This document shows, piece by piece, positions 1-7,766 of a stretch of 9,600 bases of DNA; position 1 is the stretch's first letter; every line of letters starts with the position of its first letter. The DNA comes from Thiomonas sp. Its GTDB lineage: Bacteria > Pseudomonadota > Gammaproteobacteria > Burkholderiales > Burkholderiaceae_C. The translations under genes were made by a program, and so were the position numbers. Under the pieces are notes generated by a model. It worked only from the letters and a program-made list of their open reading frames with translations. It had not been told where the DNA came from and ran no database searches. Where the stretch lies: NCBI GenBank assembly GCA_028706735.1, contig JAQTVS010000086.1, positions 1 to 9,600 on the forward strand, in the 5' to 3' direction.

Positions 1-2
1 CC

Positions 3-1292
3 GCGGTGCAGGCTTACCGCACGCTGGAAGATCGCGGCGTGATCGAGGCGCGTCCAAAGTCTGGCTTTTTCGTGCGACGTGCGCGCAACCTGCCGCCTGT
101 GCCCGCCACCACGCGCCCTCCCGCGCGGGCCGTCGCGGTGGAAACCAACGCCATTGCCGACGCCGTACTCGACGCTGCGGGCGACCCGGCCTACACGTCG
201 TTTGGCGCCGCCACCGCCAGCGAAGACCTTTACGCGGTCGAGCGGGTGCGCCGCGCCCTCGCGCGCAGCGCACAACGGCATGCAAGCAGTCTTGGCGTTT
301 ATGCCACCGCGCCAGGCATTGCACCGCTGCGGCAAGCCATCTCGCGCCGCGCACTGGAGCTGGGCTGCAACCTGGATTACCGCAACATCGTCGTCACCAA
401 TGGCTGCATGGAAGCCATCACTCTGTGTCTGCGCGCGGTCACGCAGCCGGGCGATGTCATCGCCATCGAATCGCCGACTTACTTTGGCTTTCTCCGCGCC
501 ATGCAGGTCTTGGGTCTGCGCGCGGTGGAAATTCCCATGCAGCCCGGCATTGGGCTCTCGCTCGAAGCCCTGGAAGTCGCGCTGGACACGCAGCCGATCA
601 AGGCGGTCGTCGCCGTGCCAACGCTCTCTAACCCTCTGGGCACCATCATGCCCGTGGCAAGCAAAAAACGCCTGGCGGAACTGCTGGAACAGCGCGGTAT
701 TCCCTTGATCGAAGATGTGATCTGCAACGACCTCGCCCCGACCGAGGAAGACCGCCGCGCCGTGCGTTCATTCGACCGCAGCGGCAATGTGATGATCTGC
801 GGCTCGTTCGGCAAAACGCTGGCGCCGGGCCTACGCGGCATCGGCTGGGTGGACGCGGGACGCTGGAGCGGACAGGTCGCCAACTTCAAACGCGCCCTCA
901 GCGGCGGCGGCAGCGCCGTGATCGAGTGGGCCGTGGCCGAGCTGCTCGAACAGGGCGGCTACGACCAGAATCTGCGTCAACTGCGGCGCTGCTTCGCCGA
1001 TCAGATCCAGATCGCCCGCCAGATCATCGCCGCCGCATTCCCGTCGGGTTCGCGGGCGACCGACCCCGCCGGAGGCTTCATCCTCTGGGTCGAACTGCCC
1101 AAGGCCGTCGATGCCGTCGCGCTCTATCAACGCTGCATCGAACAAAACATTGTCATCGTTCCCGGAATACTGTTCACCACATCCCCCCGCTACCGCAACT
1201 GCCTACGGCTCAACGTCGGCGGGCGTTGGACGGCGGAACGGGAAGAGGCCCTGCACGCGGTCGGGCGCATCGCGACGCAACTGGCGGGCTGA
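3..1292 (+). CDS. MocR-family PLP-dependent transcriptional regulator / aminotransferase-like protein (5' truncated)
   Basis: MocR-type regulators join an N-terminal GntR winged helix to a class I aminotransferase-fold domain that binds pyridoxal phosphate. Only the end of the DNA-binding domain is visible: the first 25 residues (QAYRTLEDRGVIEARPKSGF) match the last helix and wing of a GntR domain. The reading frame is open to the left edge, so the true start lies outside the window and the GTG at 6 is not the start. Counting from that GTG, the aminotransferase domain spans about residues 65-428. Visible features are N209 in LSNPLGT, D237 in the IED motif, the probable Schiff-base lysine K270 in SFGKTLAPGLR, and R401 in CLRLN, which probably binds the substrate carboxylate. 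Cys240 stands where a Tyr is usual (the D-x-x-Y motif). It could be a regulator or an aminotransferase that retains the GntR domain; the target is unknown. Confidence 0.9.
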   Translation, partial: AVQAYRTLEDRGVIEARPKSGFFVRRARNLPPVPATTRPPARAVAVETNAIADAVLDAAGDPAYTSFGAATASEDLYAVERVRRALARSAQRHASSLGVYATAPGIAPLRQAISRRALELGCNLDYRNIVVTNGCMEAITLCLRAVTQPGDVIAIESPTYFGFLRAMQVLGLRAVEIPMQPGIGLSLEALEVALDTQPIKAVVAVPTLSNPLGTIMPVASKKRLAELLEQRGIPLIEDVICNDLAPTEEDRRAVRSFDRSGNVMICGSFGKTLAPGLRGIGWVDAGRWSGQVANFKRALSGGGSAVIEWAVAELLEQGGYDQNLRQLRRCFADQIQIARQIIAAAFPSGSRATDPAGGFILWVELPKAVDAVALYQRCIEQNIVIVPGILFTTSPRYRNCLRLNVGGRWTAEREEALHAVGRIATQLAG

Positions 1293-1299
1293 GTGCAGG

Positions 1300-1363
1300 T
1301 TGTCGGCGCGAACTGACCGCCATATGCTTTCGCCATATACGCACTTGAACTCAAAAATATGGC
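1300..1363 (+). promoter_or_regulatory. Putative vapBC promoter and autoregulatory operator
   Basis: The 66-base gap before vapB holds a plausible sigma-70-type promoter: TTGTCG at 1300-1305, a 17-base spacer, then TATGCT at 1323-1328. Each hexamer matches consensus at 4 of 6 positions. Overlapping it are two direct copies of CGCCATAT (1318-1325 and 1331-1338). The inverted partner ATATGGC lies at 1357-1363, across the vapB start codon, giving a perfect 7-bp inverted repeat with an 18-base spacer. VapBC operons are typically repressed by the VapB-VapC complex binding such repeats. Operator function here is inferred from position and symmetry only. Confidence 0.4.
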
Positions 1364-1589
1364 CACCACAACCGTCTTTGCCAATAAGCGCTCGCAGGCC
1401 ATAAGACTGCCCGCTGAGCTGCGCCTGCCCGACAACGTCAAGCAGGTCAGCGCTCGATCGCAAGGCAAGGAGCGCATCATTGCGCCGCTTGAATCGAGCT
1501 GGGATAGCTTCTTTCATGACAGCCCCGCAGTCAGCGATGACTTTCTGCAAGAACGCGCGCAGCAGCAATCCGCGCGTGAGTCTCTGTAA
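1359..1589 (+). CDS. vapB: VapB-type antitoxin (AbrB/MazE-like)
   Basis: This 76-residue protein is the probable antitoxin of a type II toxin-antitoxin pair. Residues 3-45 fit the swapped-hairpin AbrB/MazE DNA-binding fold, with FANKRSQAIRLPAELRL near the N-terminus, where NRSQAIRLP is typical of VapB. The segment RIIAPLESSWDSFF (about residues 39-52) matches the linker seen in VapB partners of tRNA(fMet)-type VapC toxins. The polar C-terminal tail (about 53-76) would wrap around the toxin. ATG 1359 is the natural start, although no strong Shine-Dalgarno sequence precedes it. The stop codon overlaps the vapC start by one base (TAATG), which suggests translational coupling. Expected roles are neutralising VapC and, in complex with it, repressing the operon. 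Confidence 0.88.
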   Translation: MATTTVFANKRSQAIRLPAELRLPDNVKQVSARSQGKERIIAPLESSWDSFFHDSPAVSDDFLQERAQQQSARESL

Positions 1590-1993
1590 TGCTGTCATAT
1601 CTGCTCGACACCGACATCGTCATCCATGTCATCAAGCGGCGGCTGTTGGAAGTGCTTGCCGCATTCAACGCCGACGCGGCCCGGATGGCCATTTCGGTCA
1701 TCACCCTCGCCGAACTGCGGCATGGTGCGGAAAAAAGCAGTCGGCCCGCGGACAATCTGGCGGTCGTCGAGGATTTCGTCAGCCGCCTTGAAGTGTTGCC
1801 CTACACCGCAAAAGCTGCGCAACATTGCGGACAGATCCGGGCCGCACTCGAACGTGCTGGCGAGCCCATCGGGGTCAACGACCTGCATATCGCAGCGCAC
1901 GCCCGCAGCGAAGGGCTGACGCTGGTGACCAATCACGCGGGCGAATTCCGCCGCGTGCCCGCCCTGCAAATCGAAAACTGGCGTCAGCCCTGA
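1589..1993 (+). CDS. vapC: VapC-type toxin, PIN-domain ribonuclease
   Basis: This 134-residue protein is a complete PIN-domain endoribonuclease. The start MLSYLLDTDIVIHVIK is typical of the VapC group that cleaves initiator tRNA(fMet) in enterobacteria. Acidic residues expected to bind Mg2+/Mn2+ are present: D7 (LLDTD), E42 (TLAELRHG) and D98 (GVNDLHIAAHA). N115 in VTNHAGEFRRV occupies the fourth, more variable, active-site position. The ending LQIENW is also characteristic. Length is normal and no inactivating lesion is seen, so the toxin looks functional. It is translated directly after vapB through a one-base stop/start overlap. The tRNA target is an inference from family resemblance. The free toxin would stop translation, and VapB should hold it inactive. 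Confidence 0.92.
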   Translation: MLSYLLDTDIVIHVIKRRLLEVLAAFNADAARMAISVITLAELRHGAEKSSRPADNLAVVEDFVSRLEVLPYTAKAAQHCGQIRAALERAGEPIGVNDLHIAAHARSEGLTLVTNHAGEFRRVPALQIENWRQP

Positions 1994-2009
1994 TCACGCC
2001 AAGAACCTC

Positions 2010-2789
2010 ATGAGCCACGAACCGCGTATCGCCTTGCTGATCGACGCCGACAACAGTCCGGCGGACATGATCGACGAAGTGCTTGACGAACTGGCGAAGG
2101 AAGGCGTCATCAATATCCGCCGCGCCTATGGCAACTGGAAGAGCCCGCACCTCAACGCATGGGCGGCCCTGTTGCACGATTTCGCCATCCAGCCCATCCA
2201 GCAGTTCGATTACACCAAGGGCAAGAACGCGACCGACGCGGCCATGATCATCGACGCGATGGACCTGCTCTACACCAAGCAGCTCGACGGTTTCGGCATC
2301 GTCTCCAGCGATTCGGATTTCACCCCGCTGGTGATGCGGCTGCGCGCCAACGGCCTCAAGGTCTACGGTTTTGGCGAACAGAAGACGCCCAAGCCTTTCG
2401 TCAACGCCTGCTCCAAGTTTCTGTATTTGGAGAATCTGCGTCGACCCGAGGACGTGCCTGTCGCCACACCCGCTGAAGTGGCGGCCCCCGCCGCCGCGTC
2501 TAACGGCAACGGCGTCCCCAAAACCGCGCCGACGCGTGCCGATGCCAAAACCCTGCGCGGCGACACCCGCCTCGTGAACCTGTTGCGCAAGGCCATCGAG
2601 GCGGCCGCCGACGATGAAGGCTGGGCGGGCCTGGGCGCCGTCGGTCAGCACATTTCCAAACAGGCGTCTTTCGATAGCCGCAACTACGGCTACGCCAAGC
2701 TCTCGGGGCTGTTCCAGGCCATCGGCCTGTTTGATGTCCGCACCCACGGCAAGGTGCTGCAGGTACGCGATCCGCGAGTGGCGCGCTAG
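2010..2789 (+). CDS. NYN-domain (LabA/DUF88-like) protein with C-terminal OST-HTH/LOTUS domain
   Basis: This 259-residue protein has two parts. Residues 5-150 form a NYN domain, a PIN-like nuclease fold. It starts IALLIDADNSP with D12 and D14, then has FDYTKGKNATDAAMIIDAMD with D76, and SSDSDFTPLV with D101 and D103. These acidic residues sit where metal-binding residues occur in the family. A low-complexity Ala/Pro linker (about 152-185) leads to residues 188-257, which resemble an OST-HTH/LOTUS winged helix (VNLLRKAIEAAADDEGW, then GYAKLSGLFQAIGLFDV). LOTUS domains are linked to RNA binding, so an RNA-processing or RNA-decay role is likely, but the substrate is unknown. It begins 16 bases after vapC with only a weak AAGAA ribosome site, so co-transcription with vapBC is possible. 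Its TAG stop lies in the left arm of the repeat element that follows. Confidence 0.88.
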   Translation: MSHEPRIALLIDADNSPADMIDEVLDELAKEGVINIRRAYGNWKSPHLNAWAALLHDFAIQPIQQFDYTKGKNATDAAMIIDAMDLLYTKQLDGFGIVSSDSDFTPLVMRLRANGLKVYGFGEQKTPKPFVNACSKFLYLENLRRPEDVPVATPAEVAAPAAASNGNGVPKTAPTRADAKTLRGDTRLVNLLRKAIEAAADDEGWAGLGAVGQHISKQASFDSRNYGYAKLSGLFQAIGLFDVRTHGKVLQVRDPRVAR

Positions 2790-2955
2790 GAGCCTGTCGG
2801 GCTTGAGAATCGCGGGCTGCAAAAAGGCTGTGCGGCGTCCTGCGGCAGCGGCTTTTTGCCCCAAAGCTTGGGCTATGGGGCGGCAAATCCGCCACCACAG
2901 GCCATCCCCACACCCTTTTTTCGCTCTACGCGACTCAAGCCCGACAGGCTCCTAG
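2786..2955. repeat. MITE-like palindromic element with 22-bp perfect terminal inverted repeats
   Basis: Positions 2786-2807 and 2934-2955 are exact reverse complements of 22 bases. The core of the left arm is GGAGCCTGTCGGGCTTGAG. A further CGCG/CGCG pairing (2811-2814 with 2929-2932) continues inward after a small mismatch. Each arm ends outward in CTAG, so the flanking CTAG pair could be a 4-bp target duplication or simply part of the repeat. The interior encodes nothing recognisable. It holds an A-run/stem/T-run hairpin (2819-2859), a second small hairpin (GGCGG 2879-2883 with CCGCC 2889-2893) and a T6 run (2916-2921). Size, perfect ends and lack of a gene fit a non-autonomous transposable element. 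A decayed insertion sequence or a large bidirectional terminator are alternatives. Confidence 0.7.
2819..2859. terminator. Putative bidirectional intrinsic terminator inside the repeat element
   Basis: GCAAAAAG at 2819-2826 pairs perfectly with CTTTTTGC at 2852-2859. Alternatively, GCTG (2827-2830) pairs with CAGC (2846-2849) as an inner stem flanked by the A5 run (2821-2825) and T5 run (2853-2857). An A-run, GC stem and T-run layout is what a hairpin terminator read from either side looks like. It sits between the convergent NYN gene and tgt, where termination of both would be useful. The stem is interrupted, so efficiency is uncertain. Confidence 0.4.
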
Positions 2956-2962
2956 AAAGAGG

Positions 2963-4164
<1,202 letters not shown>

Positions 4165-5307
4165 ATGCCCGCAATGAACGCTCCCGCAACCGCCGCCGCC
4201 CCCGCTACCCTGGACTGGGTGGCGCAGGATGGAGCGCCTGATCGACGCGCGTGTCGCCTGCAAGGCGCGTGGAATGCGCAAGGCCTGGCGCGCGAGCCCG
4301 ACACCCGCCTGCCCGTAGGCGCGCGGCACATCACCCTCGACGCCAGCGCCACCGCGCTGGACACCGGCGGCGCGCTGCTGCTGGTGCGCAGCATGGCGCA
4401 GTGGCAGAGCGCGGGGGCCACGGTGGACGTCAGCGCGCTGACCGACGCCCAGCGGCAGTTGCTCGATCTGGTGCGCCAGCGTGCGCTGGCGCTGCCGCCC
4501 GCCGCGCCCCGCCTCGGCTTGCTGGGTGACATCGGCCGCGCCGCATTCACCGCGCTGGACGAATTGCGCGCGCTGCTGGCCTTCGTCGGCGAACTGGCGT
4601 GGCGTGGCGCGCCGCTGCTGCTGCGGCCCTGGCGCGTGCGCTGGCGCGAAGTCATTCACGAAATCGACGCCGCCGGGCTGCGCGCCGTCGGCATCGTCGG
4701 CCTGCTGTCCTTTCTCATCGGCATGGTCATGGCGTATCAGGCCGGGGCCACGCTGGCGACCTATGGCGCCAACATCCTCATCGTCAATCTGGTGTCCATC
4801 ATCACGCTGCGCGAACTCGGGCCGCTGCTCACCGCCATTCTGGTGGCCGGGCGCACCGGTTCGTCGTACACCGCGCAGATCGGCACCATGCGCATCACCG
4901 AAGAGGTGGACGCGTTGCGGGCGCTCGGGCTGTCGCCATTTGAGGTGCTGGTGCTGCCCAAGGTCATCGCCCTGGTCATCACCCTGCCGTTGCTGGCGCT
5001 GTTTGCCGATGTGATGGGGCTGGCGGGCGGCGGGGTCGTGGCCGCTGTCGGATATGGCGTGCCGTTCAGCGAATACGCCGCCCGCATTCCGCAGGTGGTG
5101 GGCCTCAAGACGCTGATGCTTGGCCTGGTGAAGGCGCCGGTGTTCGCCGTCGTTATCGCCCTGGTCGGTTGCATGCAGGGCCTGCGCGTCAAGGGCAGCG
5201 CGGCGGCGGTGGGCCGCGCCACCACGGTGAGCGTGGTGCAGGCCATCTTTCTGGTGATCGTGATCGACGCCAGTTTTTCGGTGCTTTACAACCTGCTGCG
5301 GCTATGA
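4165..5307 (+). CDS. MCE-system ABC transporter permease, MlaE family, with N-terminal STAS-like domain
   Basis: This 380-residue inner-membrane permease belongs to an MCE-type lipid ABC transporter. Residues about 25-110 resemble a STAS domain (HITLDASATALDTGGALLLVRSM). Residues about 125-380 are the MlaE permease, with the family-defining stretch LRELGPLLTAILVAGRTG (215-232) followed by IGTMRITEEVDALRALG. Hydrophobic helices lie near 173-193, 203-230, 262-300 and 322-340, with a final one at 354-378. E. coli MlaE is about 260 residues, the extra length being the STAS part. In E. coli the STAS protein MlaB is separate and binds the ATPase, so this fusion may supply that function in cis (inference). 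ATG 4165 or ATG 4174 could be the start; neither has a good ribosome site. The stop overlaps the ATPase start as ATGA. Confidence 0.93.
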   Translation: MPAMNAPATAAAPATLDWVAQDGAPDRRACRLQGAWNAQGLAREPDTRLPVGARHITLDASATALDTGGALLLVRSMAQWQSAGATVDVSALTDAQRQLLDLVRQRALALPPAAPRLGLLGDIGRAAFTALDELRALLAFVGELAWRGAPLLLRPWRVRWREVIHEIDAAGLRAVGIVGLLSFLIGMVMAYQAGATLATYGANILIVNLVSIITLRELGPLLTAILVAGRTGSSYTAQIGTMRITEEVDALRALGLSPFEVLVLPKVIALVITLPLLALFADVMGLAGGGVVAAVGYGVPFSEYAARIPQVVGLKTLMLGLVKAPVFAVVIALVGCMQGLRVKGSAAAVGRATTVSVVQAIFLVIVIDASFSVLYNLLRL

Positions 5308-6089
5308 AAAAGCCCGCCGACCTGGTCATCGACGCCCAGGGCATCGTCAACCGTTTCGGTGACGTGGTGGTGCACGAGGGCCTGAACCTGGCCGTGCCGC
5401 GCGGCGCCATCATGGCGCTGGTGGGCGGCTCCGGCTCGGGCAAAACGGTGCTGGTGCGCAGCCTGCTGTTGCTTCGCGCACCCAGCGGCGGCACGCTCAA
5501 ACTGTTCGGCCAGGACGCGCTGGCCGCAAGCGACGCGCAGCGGCAGGCGCTGCGTCAGCGTATCGGCGTGCTGTTTCAGGGCGGCGCGCTGTTCACCGGC
5601 CTGACGGTGCTGGAAAACGTGCTGCTGCCGCTGCGCGAGCAAGGTCTTGTGGACAAGCGCCTGCTGCCCGAACTGGGCATGCTCAAGATCGGCCTGGCCG
5701 GGCTGCCGGCCGACGCGGCACACAAATATCCGGCTGAACTCTCGGGCGGCATGGTCAAGCGCGCCGCGCTGGCCCGCGCGCTGGCGCTCGACCCGGAGTT
5801 GCTGGTGCTCGACGAACCCACCTCGGGCCTCGACCCGATCGGCGGCGCGGCGTTCGATCAACTCATCCGCGAGCTGCGCGATCTGCTGGGCCTGACCATC
5901 CTGCAGGTCACGCACGATCTCGACTCGATCTGGCACGGCAGCGACACGGTGGCCTTTCTCGCCCGCAAGAAAATGCTGGCTATCGGTCCGGCTGCGGAGC
6001 TGGCGCGGCGCGACGAGCCCGAGCTGGTCGCCTACTTCCGCGGCAGCCGCTCGGCGGCCTATCTGCAAGAAGTGACCTCAAGGGGTTGA
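5304..6089 (+). CDS. MCE-system ABC transporter ATP-binding protein (MlaF-like)
   Basis: This 261-residue cytoplasmic ATPase should power the adjacent permease. All nucleotide-binding motifs are present: Walker A GGSGSGKT (41-48, K47), Q-loop FQGGALF (Q92), signature LSGGMVKRAALARAL (146-160), Walker B LLVLDEP (166-172, E171), D-loop SGLDP and switch histidine H204 (QVTHD). LSGGMVKR is typical of the MlaF/Mkl branch rather than of nutrient importers. I chose ATG 5304 because it overlaps the permease stop in a 4-base ATGA junction, and residues from there align with MlaF starts. An in-frame ATG at 5169 would add 45 residues read out of frame with the permease and is not credible. The MCE gene starts 4 bases after its stop. 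Confidence 0.95.
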   Translation: MKKPADLVIDAQGIVNRFGDVVVHEGLNLAVPRGAIMALVGGSGSGKTVLVRSLLLLRAPSGGTLKLFGQDALAASDAQRQALRQRIGVLFQGGALFTGLTVLENVLLPLREQGLVDKRLLPELGMLKIGLAGLPADAAHKYPAELSGGMVKRAALARALALDPELLVLDEPTSGLDPIGGAAFDQLIRELRDLLGLTILQVTHDLDSIWHGSDTVAFLARKKMLAIGPAAELARRDEPELVAYFRGSRSAAYLQEVTSRG

Positions 6090-6093
6090 TCGC

Positions 6094-7062
6094 ATGGAAT
6101 CCAAAGTCAATTACACCGCTGTCGGCCTGTTCGTGGTGCTGCTCGGCGCGTTGCTCGGCGGACTGGGCTGGTGGCTGGCCACCGGCGGCAAGCAGTCCGC
6201 CACCCGGCCCTATCTGATTTATGCCACCGACAATGTCAGCGGCCTGAAAACCGACAGCAATGTGCTCTACCGCGGCGTCACCGTGGGCAAGGTGGCGAGC
6301 ATTGAGATCGACGCGAAGAATCCGTCGCTCATCCGCATCAAGGTCGAGATTGACAGCGATGTGCCCGTGCGCGACGACACGGTCGCCCAGCTCAGCCCGC
6401 TGGGCGTCACCGGTCTGTCGGCGGTGAACCTGATCGGCGGCGCCTCGCCCACGCCGCTGCCCACGCCGCCCGGCGAGCCCGATCCGGTCATTCCCTACAA
6501 GCCCTCGGTGTTCACCCAGATCGAAGGCGGCATCAATGACGCGGCCATCACGCTCGCACGCATCAGCCAGCGGGTGGACGCGCTGCTCAGCCCGGCCAAT
6601 ATGCAGTCGATCAGCGACACGCTGCGCAATCTGCAGACGCTCTCCGCCTCGCTGGCGGCCAATCAGAACAACATCAATCAGATGTTTGCCAACGCCCGCC
6701 AGACCAGCGCCAATCTGGCGCAGATGAGTGCGCAGGGCAGCGCGCTCATGCTGCAAAGCCAGGCGCTGGTCAAGCGGCTCGACGGCGTGTCGGACCAGCT
6801 TGGCGGCCTGATGCCACAGATCGGCGCCGCCGCCAACAGCGTTGCCCAGGCCGGCGACACCACCACCGCGTTCACCCAGGCTGGCGTGCAGGCCATGACC
6901 CAGCTTCAGACCCGCACCCTGCCCGAAGCGGACGCGCTGACGCGCAACCTGCAGCAGCGCAGCAGCCAGCTCGGCGCGCTCACCGAAAACCTGAAAGCCA
7001 ACCCCAGCCAACTGCTGTATGGCCCGGCCTTGCCGCCGCCGGGCCCGGGAGAAAAGCCATGA
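6094..7062 (+). CDS. MCE-family (MlaD-like) substrate-binding protein with long C-terminal helical region
   Basis: This 322-residue protein is anchored in the inner membrane by one N-terminal helix (about 8-29, VGLFVVLLGALLGGLGWWLA). The MCE domain (about 38-116) carries NVSGLKTDSNVLYRGVTVGKV and LSPLGVTGLSAVNLIGG, both diagnostic. MCE domains form hexameric rings with a lipid-conducting pore. A Pro-rich hinge (119-135) is followed by about 165 residues rich in Gln, Ala, Ser and Asn that look helical or coiled coil, and a Pro-rich end (PALPPPGPGEKP). E. coli MlaD is about 183 residues. The extended helices recall PqiB/LetB, where they build a periplasmic tube. A good ribosome site (AAGGGG, 6080-6085) sits 8 bases before ATG 6094. 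The stop overlaps the lipoprotein start as ATGA. Confidence 0.94.
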   Translation: MESKVNYTAVGLFVVLLGALLGGLGWWLATGGKQSATRPYLIYATDNVSGLKTDSNVLYRGVTVGKVASIEIDAKNPSLIRIKVEIDSDVPVRDDTVAQLSPLGVTGLSAVNLIGGASPTPLPTPPGEPDPVIPYKPSVFTQIEGGINDAAITLARISQRVDALLSPANMQSISDTLRNLQTLSASLAANQNNINQMFANARQTSANLAQMSAQGSALMLQSQALVKRLDGVSDQLGGLMPQIGAAANSVAQAGDTTTAFTQAGVQAMTQLQTRTLPEADALTRNLQQRSSQLGALTENLKANPSQLLYGPALPPPGPGEKP

Positions 7063-7724
7063 CCGCATCCTTCGCCCCCCGTCTGCGCCGCGGCGCTCTG
7101 GCCGCTTTTTTGGGACTCGGCAGCCTGGCGCTGGCAGCCTGCGCTCTGCCGGTGAACCGCCAGCCGGTGCAGCAGAGCTACCGACTTACAGCGCCCGACA
7201 TTCGCACCGCGCCGCTGCCACAGCCCACGGTGATTCAACTCCTGCCCGTGCGCGCTGCTGCCGGATTTCAGTCGTCCGCCATGATGTACAGCCGCAGCCC
7301 CGACACGCTGGAGACTTACCGAGACAGCCGCTGGCTTGCCGCGCCCGCGCAGCTCGTGGGCGAAGCCATTGCCCGCACCCTGAGCCGCCAGCCCTGGGTC
7401 AGCGCCGTGCAGCGGCAGGCTGTATTGGTGAACGCCCCGTGGGCGCTGCACTGCAGCCTGAACCGGCTGGAGCATGATGTGCATGGCGATCTGGGCTCGG
7501 TGCATCTCGATCTGGTCTGCGAACTGGCGAACCAGCGCACCAGCCGCATTGCCGCGCATTGGCATTTTGACGGCAGCCAGGCCATCAAGTTGAACGACGC
7601 CGCGCACTTCGCGCAGGGCGCACAGACCCTGCTGGATCAGGCGCTCAAAGGCATCGTCGACCACCCCCGCGCCGCGGTAGCGCAATCTTCAGGCGAAGCC
7701 GGGCAGCCCCGAGAATCAAACTGA
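7059..7724 (+). CDS. ABC-type transport auxiliary lipoprotein (PqiC-like)
   Basis: This 221-residue lipoprotein is the last gene of the MCE operon. The N-terminus has a basic region (RLRRG), a hydrophobic core and a lipobox LAAC with lipidated Cys28. Residue 29 is Ala rather than Asp, so Lol sorting to the outer membrane is expected. The mature part resembles the ABC-transporter auxiliary family that includes PqiC: YRL near the start, MMYSRSPDTLETYRDSRWLAAPAQLVGEAI in the middle, then alternating strand segments. Its partner is probably the long MCE protein just upstream, with this lipoprotein as outer-membrane dock. The start ATG overlaps the MCE stop (ATGA) and has GGAGA at 7048-7052, 6 bases upstream. 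The TGA stop lies within the first unit of the 10-bp tandem repeat. Confidence 0.9.
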   Translation: MTASFAPRLRRGALAAFLGLGSLALAACALPVNRQPVQQSYRLTAPDIRTAPLPQPTVIQLLPVRAAAGFQSSAMMYSRSPDTLETYRDSRWLAAPAQLVGEAIARTLSRQPWVSAVQRQAVLVNAPWALHCSLNRLEHDVHGDLGSVHLDLVCELANQRTSRIAAHWHFDGSQAIKLNDAAHFAQGAQTLLDQALKGIVDHPRAAVAQSSGEAGQPRESN

Positions 7725-7766
7725 GCCACACTGAGCCACACTGAGCCACACTGAGCCACACTGAGC
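7721..7766. repeat. 10-bp tandem repeat, four full units plus a partial unit
   Basis: CTGAGCCACA is repeated exactly four times (7721-7760), followed by CTGAGC (7761-7766). The array begins at the lipoprotein stop codon and fills most of the 49-base gap before the convergent DUF2202 gene. Because the unit is 10 bases and contains TGA, the array places stop codons in all three + strand frames. The perfect identity of the copies suggests recent expansion by slippage. Confidence 0.95.

Noticed and set aside
6..8. GTG 6 as the start of the MocR-type gene
   Set aside because: It falls inside the conserved end of a GntR DNA-binding domain with the frame open upstream, so the gene begins before the window.
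1875..2864. A 329-codon open frame on the - strand opposite the NYN gene
   Set aside because: It spans the end of vapC, the NYN gene and part of the repeat element, which is not a credible gene layout, and it has no recognised motif.
5169..5303. A 45-residue N-terminal extension of the ATPase from ATG 5169
   Set aside because: It reads out of frame through the permease C-terminus. ATG 5304 at an ATGA overlap gives a normal MlaF-like start.
5286..6068. A 260-codon open frame on the - strand opposite the ATPase gene
   Set aside because: It has no domain and no plausible start context, and it is fully covered by an ABC ATPase with every motif intact.
5980..7068. A 362-codon open frame on the - strand
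   Set aside because: It lies wholly opposite the MCE gene and the ATPase end, has no recognisable domain, and is a high-GC shadow of strongly supported + strand genes.
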